A DNA stretch of 64,000 nucleotides. It comes from Chitinophaga horti (GTDB taxonomy: Bacteria > Bacteroidota > Bacteroidia > Chitinophagales > Chitinophagaceae). The position numbers and the translations under genes are program-made. Shown one piece after another: positions 1-9,170 of this stretch. Below the pieces are notes generated by a model that saw only the letters and a list, made by a program, of their open reading frames with translations, had not been told where the DNA came from and searched no databases. The DNA lies in the NCBI RefSeq assembly GCF_022867795.2, contig NZ_CP107006.1:4154001-4218000 (forward strand), read 5' to 3'. The first letter of the stretch is position 1, and each line of letters begins with the position of its first letter.

Positions 1-694
1 CTGATTCGATGCTCACTTTCCCGTACACAATCAAATCATCGTCCAACGCGATGTTGTGTACGTTCAGCGCATCGATGTAGCCTTTCAGGCGCTGATTAAA
101 GATGTTCACATGTTGCTGTCCGCCGATATGGGCAATACGGCGGCAGCCTTGTTCAATAAGATGTCTAGTCGCATCAAACGCGCCCCGGTAGTCGTTGACT
201 ACTACGGATGAAACGCCCAGGCTATCGCTGGCACGATCGAACAATACCAGCGGAATGCCGCGTCGCTTCAACTCCGAGTAGTGATCAAGGTTGATGGTTT
301 CTTTGGAAATAGATGCCAGTACACCATCCACCTGTGATTGTAAAAAGGTTTGTACTCCTTTCTTCTCGCTTTCATATAACTCGTTACTCTGGTAAATGAG
401 CACGTTATAACCATTAATGTTCGCCACCTTTTCAATCCCATGAATCACTGAGCCAAAAAAGCTGATCTCCGCACTGGGAATGATCACCCCGATGATGTAA
501 GACCTGCCCAACCGCAGCGATGAGGCGATACGGTTGGGCCGGTAATTCAGTTTTTCCGCCGTTTCCCGTACAATCTTTTTAGTCGCCTCTTTGATGGCGG
601 GGTGATTGTGCAGGGCGCGCGAAACGGTTGCCGCGGTGATATTCAACGCTCTCGCTATATCTTCTATCGTCGTTTTGGATATACTTTGGCTCAT
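1..694 (-). CDS. LacI-family transcriptional regulator (C-terminus beyond window)
   Basis: Sequence-specific DNA-binding repressor or activator of the LacI/GalR type. I translated this strand by hand from the ATG at 694. The first ~60 residues form the HTH (TTIEDIARALNITAATVSRA) followed by the hinge helix (RIASSLRLGRS), and then the periplasmic-binding-protein-like effector domain starts (YIIGVIIPSAEISFFGSVIH). About 231 residues are visible and the frame is still open at base 1. It starts 23 bp after the stop of the glutaminase-like gene, so it is probably the last gene of the susC-susD operon. LacI members with Leu in the hinge usually bind palindromes with a central CG. Such sites occur at 9058-9071 and 13101-13116, so these are its likely operators (inference). 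The effector is unknown. Confidence 0.93.
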   Translation of the reverse strand, partial: MSQSISKTTIEDIARALNITAATVSRALHNHPAIKEATKKIVRETAEKLNYRPNRIASSLRLGRSYIIGVIIPSAEISFFGSVIHGIEKVANINGYNVLIYQSNELYESEKKGVQTFLQSQVDGVLASISKETINLDHYSELKRRGIPLVLFDRASDSLGVSSVVVNDYRGAFDATRHLIEQGCRRIAHIGGQQHVNIFNQRLKGYIDALNVHNIALDDDLIVYGKVSIES

Positions 695-717
695 CGGGGC
701 AAAATTGATGAAAGGCG

Positions 718-3153
718 CTACTTGAGCTTATTTTCCAACACTTTGATAAAATAGCCGCCCACCACGCTGCGCGCCTGGAAGCCGACCTGTTTACCATTCG
801 TTGTTTCGTGCCAGTCGCTCAAAGGCACGCGGCTGCTCGTTTCCAGTGCATACTTATACATTGGGTCCACCAGTGCATCAAATTCATTCTTTTTATCGGT
901 GAGCACGGCGGTCCAAACAATCCAGTCAGATTTGGTATACGTTTTACGGCTGTCCAGCGGCAGACCGTATTGTTGTTGTTTGGTCAGGTAGTACTTAATT
1001 TCCTTCTCGTACACCGATTGTGGGAACAGGCCCATATGCAGCACCTTATCCCACACGAGGTTGTACTTCTGGCTCCAGGTGCCTTTTCCATCGAATGTGA
1101 GCGCATAGTGATCACCATCGTCGGCCATCGCCATCCATTTCGTAACCATTTCTTTTGTCATAGCGGTATACTTATCTGCCGTAGCCGTTTCGCCCAGCTG
1201 ACGCGCCATTTGCGCATAACCGCCAAGTGCCACGATGGCTTTTACAGACAGATTCGCGTTACGCGCCAGGTGACCGGCAAAGTCGTCGGTACACAGCTGG
1301 TTCGCCGGATCTAAACCTTCTTTGGAAAGATATTCCGCCCAGGTAGTAAGCGTTTTCCAGTGCTGCTTCGCATAATCGGCTTTACCTTCTGCCTTTACGA
1401 TAGCGGCGGTAAGGATGATCATATTGCCACACTCTTCCACCGGCATATCTTCACCATAAGTCTGGCCATTGGCGAGTGGATAAGTGCCAAGATCATGTGC
1501 AGCGAATGGTTTGGTCCATTTACCGCTTTCGCTGTAATAGAAGATACCGTTAAGCATTCCTTTCAGCAACTCCGGGTTGTATACGAGGTACAACGGCGCA
1601 GAAGGATAAGTTACATCCACCGTATTAATGGAACCATTGCTGAAGTTTTCTTTGGAGAAAAACAATGTTTCACCTTCCGGACTTTTCAGCAGTTTGTGCG
1701 CAGAAATGCTCTGGCGGTAAGACAGCTCACAGAGTTTAGCGTATTTCTCGCCGCCCGCCTGCAAGGCATCTTCCCGTAATTGTTTATTAAACGCCTCGCA
1801 TTTGGCAATAACACTTTGATAATCCTTCGCCGCAGCTGCCAGTTCGTTTTCGATCGTCGTTGGCTGACCGAGCGTCCACCAGGCTTTCAGGTTTTTACCG
1901 AAGTACTGTACGCTGTAAATGTCATCGTAGCCTACCAGGAACGTTTGCTCTTTCGCCTCGTTGCTCACCTTTCCCAGGGAAGCTACGGTGCTGAGCATCA
2001 GCTGCCTGCCGGTTTGCGTAGCCTTCGCCGGCAACTGGAACGCCTGTGCAAAGTTTACGGGAGATGCCACCGTTTGTTTGATATTGGTCGCCGTGGGCAC
2101 TGCTACATACATATACCCCCAGTCAATACGCAGATCGTCACCTTTTTTCTTCAGCACTTCCTGGGATACCGTGCCGGCTTTGAGGATAGACAAGCCTTTC
2201 GCAGTGTATAGATCGGCCTTTACCTGTTGTGCAGGCGTGTTCACGGCCACATCGGAAGACGCACCGAAATACACCTGCACGTCATGCGCCTCGCCGTCGT
2301 TGCTGTATGCTTTTACGTTCACGTACGACACCGGGCGGGAAAGTAAATGCAGGTCGGTCATCAGCAACGGACTGGTAAACGTCACCTGCAGGTTTGTTTT
2401 ACCGGCAGCAAATTCATAGATAGTTTGCGTGGCATTAATGTCGACGCTCTTCTGTTCCGCCAGTTTGATCGTACCATCCGGAGCAACAATCTTTTCTTCC
2501 ACGATGCCCGCATCGAGCCACTGTCCGCCGGCGGTGTTAGCCACATGCACGGCCAGTACGTTAGCACCCTTCTTTAATTGAGTAGTAATGGGAAAATACT
2601 GGTATTTGTTGTTCCATCCTTTGTGCGCATACACCTGTTCACCATTGAGATACACTTCCACGTTATCGTCATGGTTCAGTTTCAGGAACAATTTTCCTTT
2701 GGGCAGTTCAGATACATTAAAGCTTCTCCGCAGCCACAGGTCATTGCTTTTCCAGTAGGTTTTAGCCACCGAGCGGTTATCGCCGAACGGCGCGCCACCT
2801 TTCTTCCACTGCGCATCATTAAAGCCGGGCTTTTCCCAACCAGCTGCGGGTGTTGCTTCGGTGTACGCCGCCGTGTAGTTGCCATCATCAGCCGTCGGAG
2901 CGATCGCGTTCCAGGTTTTGTCTTCTTCCCCCAGGAAACGATACAGGCTGCCATCCACTTTTACGAAGCCTACCAATGATTGTGTAACGCCCGTCCAATG
3001 CCTGGTGGGCGATGCATTCAACTGATCGGTATTAGACCAGATACTGAAATAGGGATCGTGCGTGATAAGCGGGTAAGCCGGCGCCTTTCTCTCCTGTGCA
3101 GCTGCTGCGGCACAATGTATGAGCGCAACAGCTGCCATTACTACTTTCTTCAT
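718..3153 (-). CDS. Exported GtaA/DUF4965-type glutaminase-family (six-hairpin) enzyme
   Basis: The 811-residue protein has a signal peptide (residues 1-19, ending AAAAAQ) and the start ITHDPYFSIWSNTD typical of the DUF4964/DUF5127/DUF4965/DUF1793 architecture, which was named after fungal glutaminase A. Residues ~95-230 form an inserted beta-galactosidase-like jelly-roll segment (FNDAQWKKGGAPFGD ... LRRSFNV ... VEVYLNGEQVY). The C-terminal half (from ~410) carries the alpha/alpha-toroid part with EDMPVEECGNMIIL and DWHETTNGKQVGFQARSVVGG. In Bacteroidota such proteins sit in SusCD loci and probably act on a glycoside or amide of an imported glycoconjugate. The actual substrate cannot be read from sequence. 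It is the fourth gene of the operon, 30 bp after the DUF3823 gene. Confidence 0.85.
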   Translation of the reverse strand: MKKVVMAAVALIHCAAAAAQERKAPAYPLITHDPYFSIWSNTDQLNASPTRHWTGVTQSLVGFVKVDGSLYRFLGEEDKTWNAIAPTADDGNYTAAYTEATPAAGWEKPGFNDAQWKKGGAPFGDNRSVAKTYWKSNDLWLRRSFNVSELPKGKLFLKLNHDDNVEVYLNGEQVYAHKGWNNKYQYFPITTQLKKGANVLAVHVANTAGGQWLDAGIVEEKIVAPDGTIKLAEQKSVDINATQTIYEFAAGKTNLQVTFTSPLLMTDLHLLSRPVSYVNVKAYSNDGEAHDVQVYFGASSDVAVNTPAQQVKADLYTAKGLSILKAGTVSQEVLKKKGDDLRIDWGYMYVAVPTATNIKQTVASPVNFAQAFQLPAKATQTGRQLMLSTVASLGKVSNEAKEQTFLVGYDDIYSVQYFGKNLKAWWTLGQPTTIENELAAAAKDYQSVIAKCEAFNKQLREDALQAGGEKYAKLCELSYRQSISAHKLLKSPEGETLFFSKENFSNGSINTVDVTYPSAPLYLVYNPELLKGMLNGIFYYSESGKWTKPFAAHDLGTYPLANGQTYGEDMPVEECGNMIILTAAIVKAEGKADYAKQHWKTLTTWAEYLSKEGLDPANQLCTDDFAGHLARNANLSVKAIVALGGYAQMARQLGETATADKYTAMTKEMVTKWMAMADDGDHYALTFDGKGTWSQKYNLVWDKVLHMGLFPQSVYEKEIKYYLTKQQQYGLPLDSRKTYTKSDWIVWTAVLTDKKNEFDALVDPMYKYALETSSRVPLSDWHETTNGKQVGFQARSVVGGYFIKVLENKLK

Positions 3154-3183
3154 TCTACGTTTCTATGCTATGTTTAAAAAATC

Positions 3184-3888
3184 CTAGTACGTCACCTTTA
3201 CCACCTGCGAAAACAGGCGATCTTCCACACCGGCGATCTTTATTCCTACCCTTGCGTACACGTAATTCTGCGTTACGTTATAGGTGGGAATGTTTACACT
3301 CAGCGCGATGTTATTCATATCGGTGATAGCACCGCCGGCGATCGTGGCAATGCCATCGTTATAATCGACCCCTTCGCCTACGAATTGCGTTTTATTCACG
3401 TACAGTGCTACGTTCTCCACGGCTTTGGCGGAAGTACCGGTAACGATCTGCTCCAGGCGGAACGTCGCGTTCACCTTACCGGCGGCGGCCGTAAACTGCG
3501 GCGTGCGCACCATGTAGTAAGGCATTACTTCGATATCCAGCTGCTGGCTTCCGGAAACAGTTATGTTGATGCTGTCGGGTTTACCGGAGGTAGCCTTTGG
3601 CACCCAGGGGCCTTGTGCAGCGGGTATTACAAGTTTGTACTCGCCGTTAAACAACAGCGTACTATAAGTGCCATCCTGCGCAAAAGTGTGCCCCATCGGG
3701 CCTACCTTACCAAATCCATATTGATACAATTCGAAGGAAACCTGGTTATGCTGCACGGCGATCGGTTCGCCCTGGTACACGACCCTGCCCGTCAGGGAAG
3801 AGCTGGGCGGATCGTAGTTATCTTTTTTACAGGAAAACAAGGAAGTACCGATAGCCAGTACGAGTATATAGGATGATCTGAATTTCAT
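3184..3888 (-). CDS. DUF3823-type lipoprotein
   Basis: 234 residues with a lipoprotein signal (LAIGTSLFSC, Cys about residue 20), so it is probably anchored in the outer membrane. The body is predicted all-beta: an N-terminal carboxypeptidase-regulatory-like segment (LTGRVVYQGEPI ... YSTLLFNGEYKLVIP), then a second beta domain. It resembles DUF3823 lipoproteins, which are repeatedly found directly after susD. Their probable role is as a surface glycan-binding or accessory protein of the SusCD pair. There are no catalytic residues that I recognise. It lies 18 bp after susD and is surely co-transcribed. The family assignment is from overall pattern and context. Confidence 0.75.
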   Translation of the reverse strand: MKFRSSYILVLAIGTSLFSCKKDNYDPPSSSLTGRVVYQGEPIAVQHNQVSFELYQYGFGKVGPMGHTFAQDGTYSTLLFNGEYKLVIPAAQGPWVPKATSGKPDSINITVSGSQQLDIEVMPYYMVRTPQFTAAAGKVNATFRLEQIVTGTSAKAVENVALYVNKTQFVGEGVDYNDGIATIAGGAITDMNNIALSVNIPTYNVTQNYVYARVGIKIAGVEDRLFSQVVKVTY

Positions 3889-3906
3889 AACTGATAAGTT
3901 TTGCTT

Positions 3907-5814
3907 TTACTGGTTAGGTTGTCTTACAATCTTCGGGTTGTTGGCGCGGATATCGTCGCCGATGAAGGAGTAATAGTTACCCAGGCGGAACCTGCGCGCA
4001 CCGGTTACACTGCTCAGCAACTTGCGCTGGAAGTACCATTTACCGTCGTTCGGGCTGCCAGGTTCGTATATTTTGTAAGGCCACAGTGCCCATGGCTGCG
4101 TGTTCCGGCGGGTAGCCGATCCCAGGTTGGTAGTCAGCTCGGCTTGTGAAAGCGGGTTACCATCCCATTTGATGTGTGCAATTCTCCAGCGTTTCATATC
4201 AAACAGCAGGTGGCCTTCAAACGCCAGTTCAACGCGACGCTCGTGCACAATACGATCGAACGTAACATCACCGCCAGTTAACGGCGTAACCAGACCGGCA
4301 CGTACGCGCACCTGGTTCAGGTAGCCGGCAGCCACATCGGGCTGAGACAGTTCAAAAGCAGCTTCGGCGGCATTCAGCAGCACCTCTGCATAGCGGTAAC
4401 GCATGTACGCCACTTCACTTTGTGTACCACGGGAGCCTGCGCCTGCAGTCGGATCGAGATATTTACGGATATAGAAGCCTGATTGCGCCACGTGTTCGAG
4501 ACGATCGATCGGGCCATCCTGACCTACCACCTGTACGCCTGGTTTGCCGGGTAAGTCTTTGATTCCGCCGCGGGCATCGCTGGAAATGATGGTACCGTCG
4601 GCGAGCCTGTAACCAGCCCAGATGTCAACCGGCCGACCTTTAAACGCGCTGCCGGGGGTGATTACCGTACCGTGCAGACGGGCATCTCTGCCTTCGAAAA
4701 GCTGCTGCGGATTGGTGTACAAAATGGGAGTACCGTCTGCTGCATTTACCGGCAGTGGTGCAAAGGAATTATCCAGCCGCTCGAAAGCCTCTACAAAGTT
4801 GATAGATGGGTTGATGCGGCCACCCTCTTCTTCTTCTGACCCAAAGCGAGGCTGGTTAGCGATGGTAAACCCGTGAACGCGACCGCTTCTGAGTTTGTAA
4901 TCCTCTACCCAAATGGCTTCCGGGTTGTTATTTTTATCCAGGAAAAGCGCTGCAAAGTTTTCAGCCAGGTTCGCATTCTTTTTATACAGGCTGTAAGGAC
5001 CCACCTCTCCGTTAATGATCATCTCTGCGGCGGCCAGTGCTTTGGTATAATAGCCGTTCGCAAGGTTGGCCGGGATGCCCACTTCGCCGCCGGGTAAAGA
5101 TACCTGTGGTGTGTTAACGCCGTATTTTGCGATAGAACCTGCGTACAGCGCGGCCCTGGCCACGACAGCAGTAGCCGCACCCTTTGTTACGCGACCAACG
5201 ATAGCTGTGCCCGAAGCGGGACGTACAGGCAAATCTTCCCTGATGGCTTCCATTTCACTGATCACGAAATCATACATTTCAGACTCTTTCGCACGTGGAT
5301 GTTGCAGATAGGTAGGATCGCCGCTGAAATCGTAGCGCATCGACTCCAGGATTAATGGAACACCGCCCATACGTTTAGTGAGTTCGAAATAAAAGTTAGC
5401 GCGCAGGAAACGGCCTTCTGCCAGCAGTCGTGCTTTATCGCCTGCAAGCAGTGTTTTGGACGCCTCGCAGCGCTCGAGGAACAGGTTCATCTCACGGATG
5501 TAACCATAATCCCAGTTGCCCCAGGTACCATATCCCCAGTCACTATCACGCACCATCCAGTCGGTACCGTTGTTAGAAGGATAGGCTTCACCAAAACCGG
5601 CAAAGTTTTCCCACGTTTCATCCAGCGGTGAAAAATCCAGTTGCCTGGTGTACAGGTTAGCAAGTACCGACAGTGCATCTGCCGATGTTCTAAATGCTTC
5701 TTCCGGTGTAATGATGGATGGCGGCTTCTGATCGAGAAAGTCCGCATCCTTGATACAACCGCTGGCACCCATGAGTGCGGCGATCGTTAATATGCTGATG
5801 ATTTTTGTTTTCAT
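3907..5814 (-). CDS. SusD/RagB-family nutrient-binding lipoprotein
   Basis: 635 residues. The lipobox (ALMGASGC) places Cys at residue 20. SusD hallmarks are the N-terminal FLDQKPPSIITPEEAF, the TPR-like segment LLAEGRFLRANFYFELTKRMGGVPL, and the C-terminal MRYRYAEVLLNAAEAAFE ... RIVHERRVELAFEGHLLFDMKRW. It is the surface lid that captures ligand for the SusC pore encoded 21 bp upstream. It is somewhat longer than the typical 500-600 residues. The ligand is unknown; the operon's LacI and HTCS-like regulators suggest a carbohydrate or glycoconjugate. Confidence 0.96.
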   Translation of the reverse strand: MKTKIISILTIAALMGASGCIKDADFLDQKPPSIITPEEAFRTSADALSVLANLYTRQLDFSPLDETWENFAGFGEAYPSNNGTDWMVRDSDWGYGTWGNWDYGYIREMNLFLERCEASKTLLAGDKARLLAEGRFLRANFYFELTKRMGGVPLILESMRYDFSGDPTYLQHPRAKESEMYDFVISEMEAIREDLPVRPASGTAIVGRVTKGAATAVVARAALYAGSIAKYGVNTPQVSLPGGEVGIPANLANGYYTKALAAAEMIINGEVGPYSLYKKNANLAENFAALFLDKNNNPEAIWVEDYKLRSGRVHGFTIANQPRFGSEEEEGGRINPSINFVEAFERLDNSFAPLPVNAADGTPILYTNPQQLFEGRDARLHGTVITPGSAFKGRPVDIWAGYRLADGTIISSDARGGIKDLPGKPGVQVVGQDGPIDRLEHVAQSGFYIRKYLDPTAGAGSRGTQSEVAYMRYRYAEVLLNAAEAAFELSQPDVAAGYLNQVRVRAGLVTPLTGGDVTFDRIVHERRVELAFEGHLLFDMKRWRIAHIKWDGNPLSQAELTTNLGSATRRNTQPWALWPYKIYEPGSPNDGKWYFQRKLLSSVTGARRFRLGNYYSFIGDDIRANNPKIVRQPNQ

Positions 5815-5835
5815 AATCTGGAATCAAAGGGTTGA

Positions 5836-8800
5836 TTAAAAAGAAAGGTTTACGCCCACGTTCACTACTTTGTTCTGCGGATACTGCAACCCGTTTTCTT
5901 CGGTCACTTCCGGGTCTACGCGGTATTGGTTAAGATTGCTGAAGGTGAACAGGTTGTAGCCGTTCACATAAAAGCGGCATTTCTCGATGCGAACCCGTGA
6001 CAGAATGTTTTGTGGGATCGTGTAACCTAACTCGATGGTCCTGGCTCTCACGTAACGGGCATTGTGCGCAAAGAAGTCGTTACTGTTATTGTAGTTGGAG
6101 TGACCACCTTTATTGTAGCGCAGTGCAGGATATTTACCCGGGATCCATTTGCTGTTCGGGTCCCACATATCTTCGCGGTGCCACCTGTCGGTAAATAAAG
6201 TATTGAGGTTACCATTGTTCTGGAAAGGCCATTTCATTTCCCAGTTCTGGTACCAGGTGTAGCCCGCCGCACCAGAGAAGTCCGCGCGGAAGTCGGCACC
6301 TTTATACATCAAACCAATGGTGAAACCGAAGTTGATATTAGGCTGTGCACCAATACCCCAACCGATCGGACGCTCATCGTAGCCATCGATTTTACCGTCT
6401 TTATTCATATCCTCATAAATAAGGTCACCGGGCAGCAGGGTTACGTTACCCTGTCCGTCGATATTTACCGGGTGCTCATTGATCTGCTCCTGCGACTGGA
6501 ACTGGCCAACTACGTGGCGCCCCCAGTTGGAGCGGGTAAGGCGCTGCGTTCTGGCAGTACGGTAGTGATCCCAGGAGTTGAAGCGCGTTTCGTTAAAAGG
6601 TTCCAGGAATTTGTAACGTGATATTGCAAAGTTGCCGGCCACCTGGTATTTTAGTTCGCCGATATTGTTGTTCAGCGCCAGCGAGAAATCTGCACCAAAT
6701 TGCGCGTCGGATTCGAGGTTACTTTCCGGCAAGCCATAACCCAGTTCGTTTGGCACCAGTACATTGCCGGTCGCAGCCCTTAAACCGGTACGTTTACGAT
6801 AATAGTACTCGGCGCTACCATTTAATTTTCCGTTGAAGAAACCGAAGTCCAGACCTACGTTCGACATTTTGCTTCTCAACCAGGTGATATTCGTTGTCGG
6901 CTCTCCGCGGTCGCGGGACCCAACTACCACGTTACCATCCAATACGGCTATACCCACATTGTAATCATACCCGGCCAGGTACCTGAATGGCAGCAGGCCT
7001 AATGCATCGCCATCATCACCCATCACACCGTAAGAACCGCGTAACTTTACCTCCGTAAGCGGGAAATTACCCAGCAGGTCTTTCATAAATTGCTCTTCGG
7101 TCAAACGCCAGCCGACAGATATACCGGGGAAGTAGCCTACGCGGTCAAGTTCAGGGAACAGGTAGGAAGCATCTCTACGTCCGTTCAGCTCCAACATGTA
7201 TTTATCAGCGTAAGAGTAGTTGATACGTGCCGCGTAACCCAGCCTGGTCTGCCGCTCATCGCTATCGTTGTATTCATCCATGGTCGGGAAGTAAATCAGC
7301 GGCAGGGAGTTCGTAGTAGGCACAGCATGCAGGGTGTTCGTTAACCGCTGCCACCTGATACGTTCGGCAACAAAGGTGGCATTAATGTTATGCTTACCGA
7401 AAACACGTGCATAAGTGATCTGCCCCTGCATGTTTACGTTTTGTACTTTTTGCTGGATGCGCTGCCTGTAAGGGTTAGTACTACCGCCATATGGCGTGAT
7501 GGTATCCTGTACAGGGTCGTAGCGGTAGGTCACGTAAGTGTACTCGTGGTTATTCAGCACCCGGTCGGCCAGGTAATAAGAATAAGCGCCGCGTAACGTA
7601 AGCCCTTTCACGTAAGGCACTTCATATTCCAGGTTGAAGTCATTCTGCAACACGCGCCAGTCCTCCCGGAATTTACCTGAGTTTTTATAGTTCAGGAACG
7701 CCCAGTTGGTTTCGTTGTGACCAATATCATTCAGGTAACGTGGATCATCGTTTGCATAGGGGCGCTCCATCGGTGTATTACGCATCAGCGCGAAACGGGC
7801 AACCCAGTAGTCATCGGGCTGCGGTACACCCGGGTTCTGCCGGCTTTCGATACGACCATTGATGTTCATGGAAGCCTTTAAACCTTCAGCGATCCTCGCT
7901 GTAATATTAGACTGTACGTTGTTCCTGTCGAAGCGGTACTCACGGCCCAAAACGGAGTTCTGGTGCAGTTTAGTGTAAGACAGGTAATACGTGATCCTGT
8001 CGGAACCACCGGAAGCATTCACGTTAAAAGAAGACAGGGGCGAATTACCTTTGATGATAAAATCTGTCCAGTCGAAACTTTTATAACCGTACTCGGTTCC
8101 TTGTTTGTATTTCTCCAGTTCTTCTTTGGTGATAGATGTACCGCCTTCGTTCAGTTCCGCTTCAGCCTTCAGGCGCATGTAGTCATAAGAACTGTTGAGT
8201 ACTTCGGGGAAGGTGGTCCAGTTTTGCCAGCCCTGGTAAGCATTTATACCGATGGTATTACGGGAGTTGAGTTTACCCCGTTTGGTCGTAACCACCACAA
8301 CACCGTTTGCTGCACGCACACCATAAATAGCCGCGGCAGCATCTTTCAGCACCGTAATCGACTCAATGTCGTTGGGAGCAATATTATTGAACTGACCGGC
8401 ATCCTGCTGGATACCGTCGATTACGTACAGTGGGTTACCCATGTTACGGATCTGGATATTGGCGCTCGCACCGGGGCGACCGTCAGGCTGACGGAAAGTT
8501 ACACCCGGCAGCTTACCGGCTAGTGTGGCGCTCACCGTGGAGTTACCATGCACACGATCGATATCATCGGAGGTTACCGACGCAACCGAACCAGTGATGG
8601 ATACCCTCCTGGCCTGGCCATAACCCACTACCACTACTTCACTGATATCTTTATTCTGTCTTTCCATTCTTACGCTCAGGCTGCGTTGCGTACCTACCAT
8701 TAATTCTTTTGTTGCAGAACCGATGGAGGTAAATACCAGCACAGCACTTTCGCCCGCTACATTGAGCGAAAACGATCCGTTGGCATCGGTATTGGTGGCA

Positions 8801-9012
8801 TTTTTTGTACCCTTCTCCACGACGGTAACGCCTGGCATAATACCGCCTTCATTGTCCTGCACTACCCCACGCACCGTTATCTTTTCCTGCGAAAAGGCGG
8901 GCAATACGGTGGCAAGCCAGATAAAAAGGGTGAGCAAAAAAGGCAGGGGACGCCTGATAAGCACTGCCGAAACAGCATTACAGGCCCGGGGAAGCCTAGT
9001 AAATTTTCTCAT
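5836..9012 (-). CDS. SusC/RagA-family TonB-linked outer membrane transporter
   Basis: 1058 residues. There is a long signal peptide (cleavage near VLPAFSQ, residue 42), then a carboxypeptidase-D-regulatory-like domain (ITVRGVVQDNEGGIMPGVTV, ~45-120), the SusC TonB box region SEVVVVGYGQ, the plug domain with VLKDAAAAIYGVRAANGVV, and a 22-strand-type barrel ending in VNVGVNLSF with terminal Phe. It has no STN signalling domain, which fits control by the neighbouring regulators rather than by an anti-sigma factor. It is the first gene of the operon. The LacI-type palindrome lies 46 bp upstream of the start, where bound regulator would overlap the likely promoter. Confidence 0.97.
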   Translation of the reverse strand: MRKFTRLPRACNAVSAVLIRRPLPFLLTLFIWLATVLPAFSQEKITVRGVVQDNEGGIMPGVTVVEKGTKNATNTDANGSFSLNVAGESAVLVFTSIGSATKELMVGTQRSLSVRMERQNKDISEVVVVGYGQARRVSITGSVASVTSDDIDRVHGNSTVSATLAGKLPGVTFRQPDGRPGASANIQIRNMGNPLYVIDGIQQDAGQFNNIAPNDIESITVLKDAAAAIYGVRAANGVVVVTTKRGKLNSRNTIGINAYQGWQNWTTFPEVLNSSYDYMRLKAEAELNEGGTSITKEELEKYKQGTEYGYKSFDWTDFIIKGNSPLSSFNVNASGGSDRITYYLSYTKLHQNSVLGREYRFDRNNVQSNITARIAEGLKASMNINGRIESRQNPGVPQPDDYWVARFALMRNTPMERPYANDDPRYLNDIGHNETNWAFLNYKNSGKFREDWRVLQNDFNLEYEVPYVKGLTLRGAYSYYLADRVLNNHEYTYVTYRYDPVQDTITPYGGSTNPYRQRIQQKVQNVNMQGQITYARVFGKHNINATFVAERIRWQRLTNTLHAVPTTNSLPLIYFPTMDEYNDSDERQTRLGYAARINYSYADKYMLELNGRRDASYLFPELDRVGYFPGISVGWRLTEEQFMKDLLGNFPLTEVKLRGSYGVMGDDGDALGLLPFRYLAGYDYNVGIAVLDGNVVVGSRDRGEPTTNITWLRSKMSNVGLDFGFFNGKLNGSAEYYYRKRTGLRAATGNVLVPNELGYGLPESNLESDAQFGADFSLALNNNIGELKYQVAGNFAISRYKFLEPFNETRFNSWDHYRTARTQRLTRSNWGRHVVGQFQSQEQINEHPVNIDGQGNVTLLPGDLIYEDMNKDGKIDGYDERPIGWGIGAQPNINFGFTIGLMYKGADFRADFSGAAGYTWYQNWEMKWPFQNNGNLNTLFTDRWHREDMWDPNSKWIPGKYPALRYNKGGHSNYNNSNDFFAHNARYVRARTIELGYTIPQNILSRVRIEKCRFYVNGYNLFTFSNLNQYRVDPEVTEENGLQYPQNKVVNVGVNLSF

Positions 9013-9057
9013 AACGGGAACTAATTGTGGTTAATAAAATGAGCGTTTTTCACTGTG

Positions 9058-9071
9058 TGTAAACGTTTACA
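9058..9071. promoter_or_regulatory. LacI-type operator in the susC / sensor-kinase divergent promoter
   Basis: The sequence TGTAAACGTTTACA is a perfect 14-bp palindrome with a central CG, the form bound by LacI/GalR regulators that have Leu in the hinge. A further half-site-like TTGTAAACAA follows at about 9080-9090. The palindrome is 46 bp from the susC start and 99 bp from the kinase start. The partial LacI gene at the end of the susC operon is the obvious candidate ligand (inference). Confidence 0.75.
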
Positions 9072-9127
9072 TGCAATAATTTGTAAACAAGTACTACTTT
9101 TAAATCGTACTGTGAAGAAAGAACTTA

Positions 9128-9156
9128 TTTAGCGATAGGGCCATTCACTACGTTTC
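9128..9156 (+). promoter_or_regulatory. Putative promoter of the propeller sensor kinase
   Basis: TTTA at 9128-9131, a 17-bp spacer and TACGTTTC at 9149-9156 resemble the Bacteroidota -33 (TTTG) and -7 (TAnnTTTG) elements with one mismatch each. The predicted transcription start near 9163 would leave a very short leader before the ATG at 9171. This is pattern matching only. Confidence 0.4.
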
Positions 9157-9170
9157 ATATTCTTTTCAAA

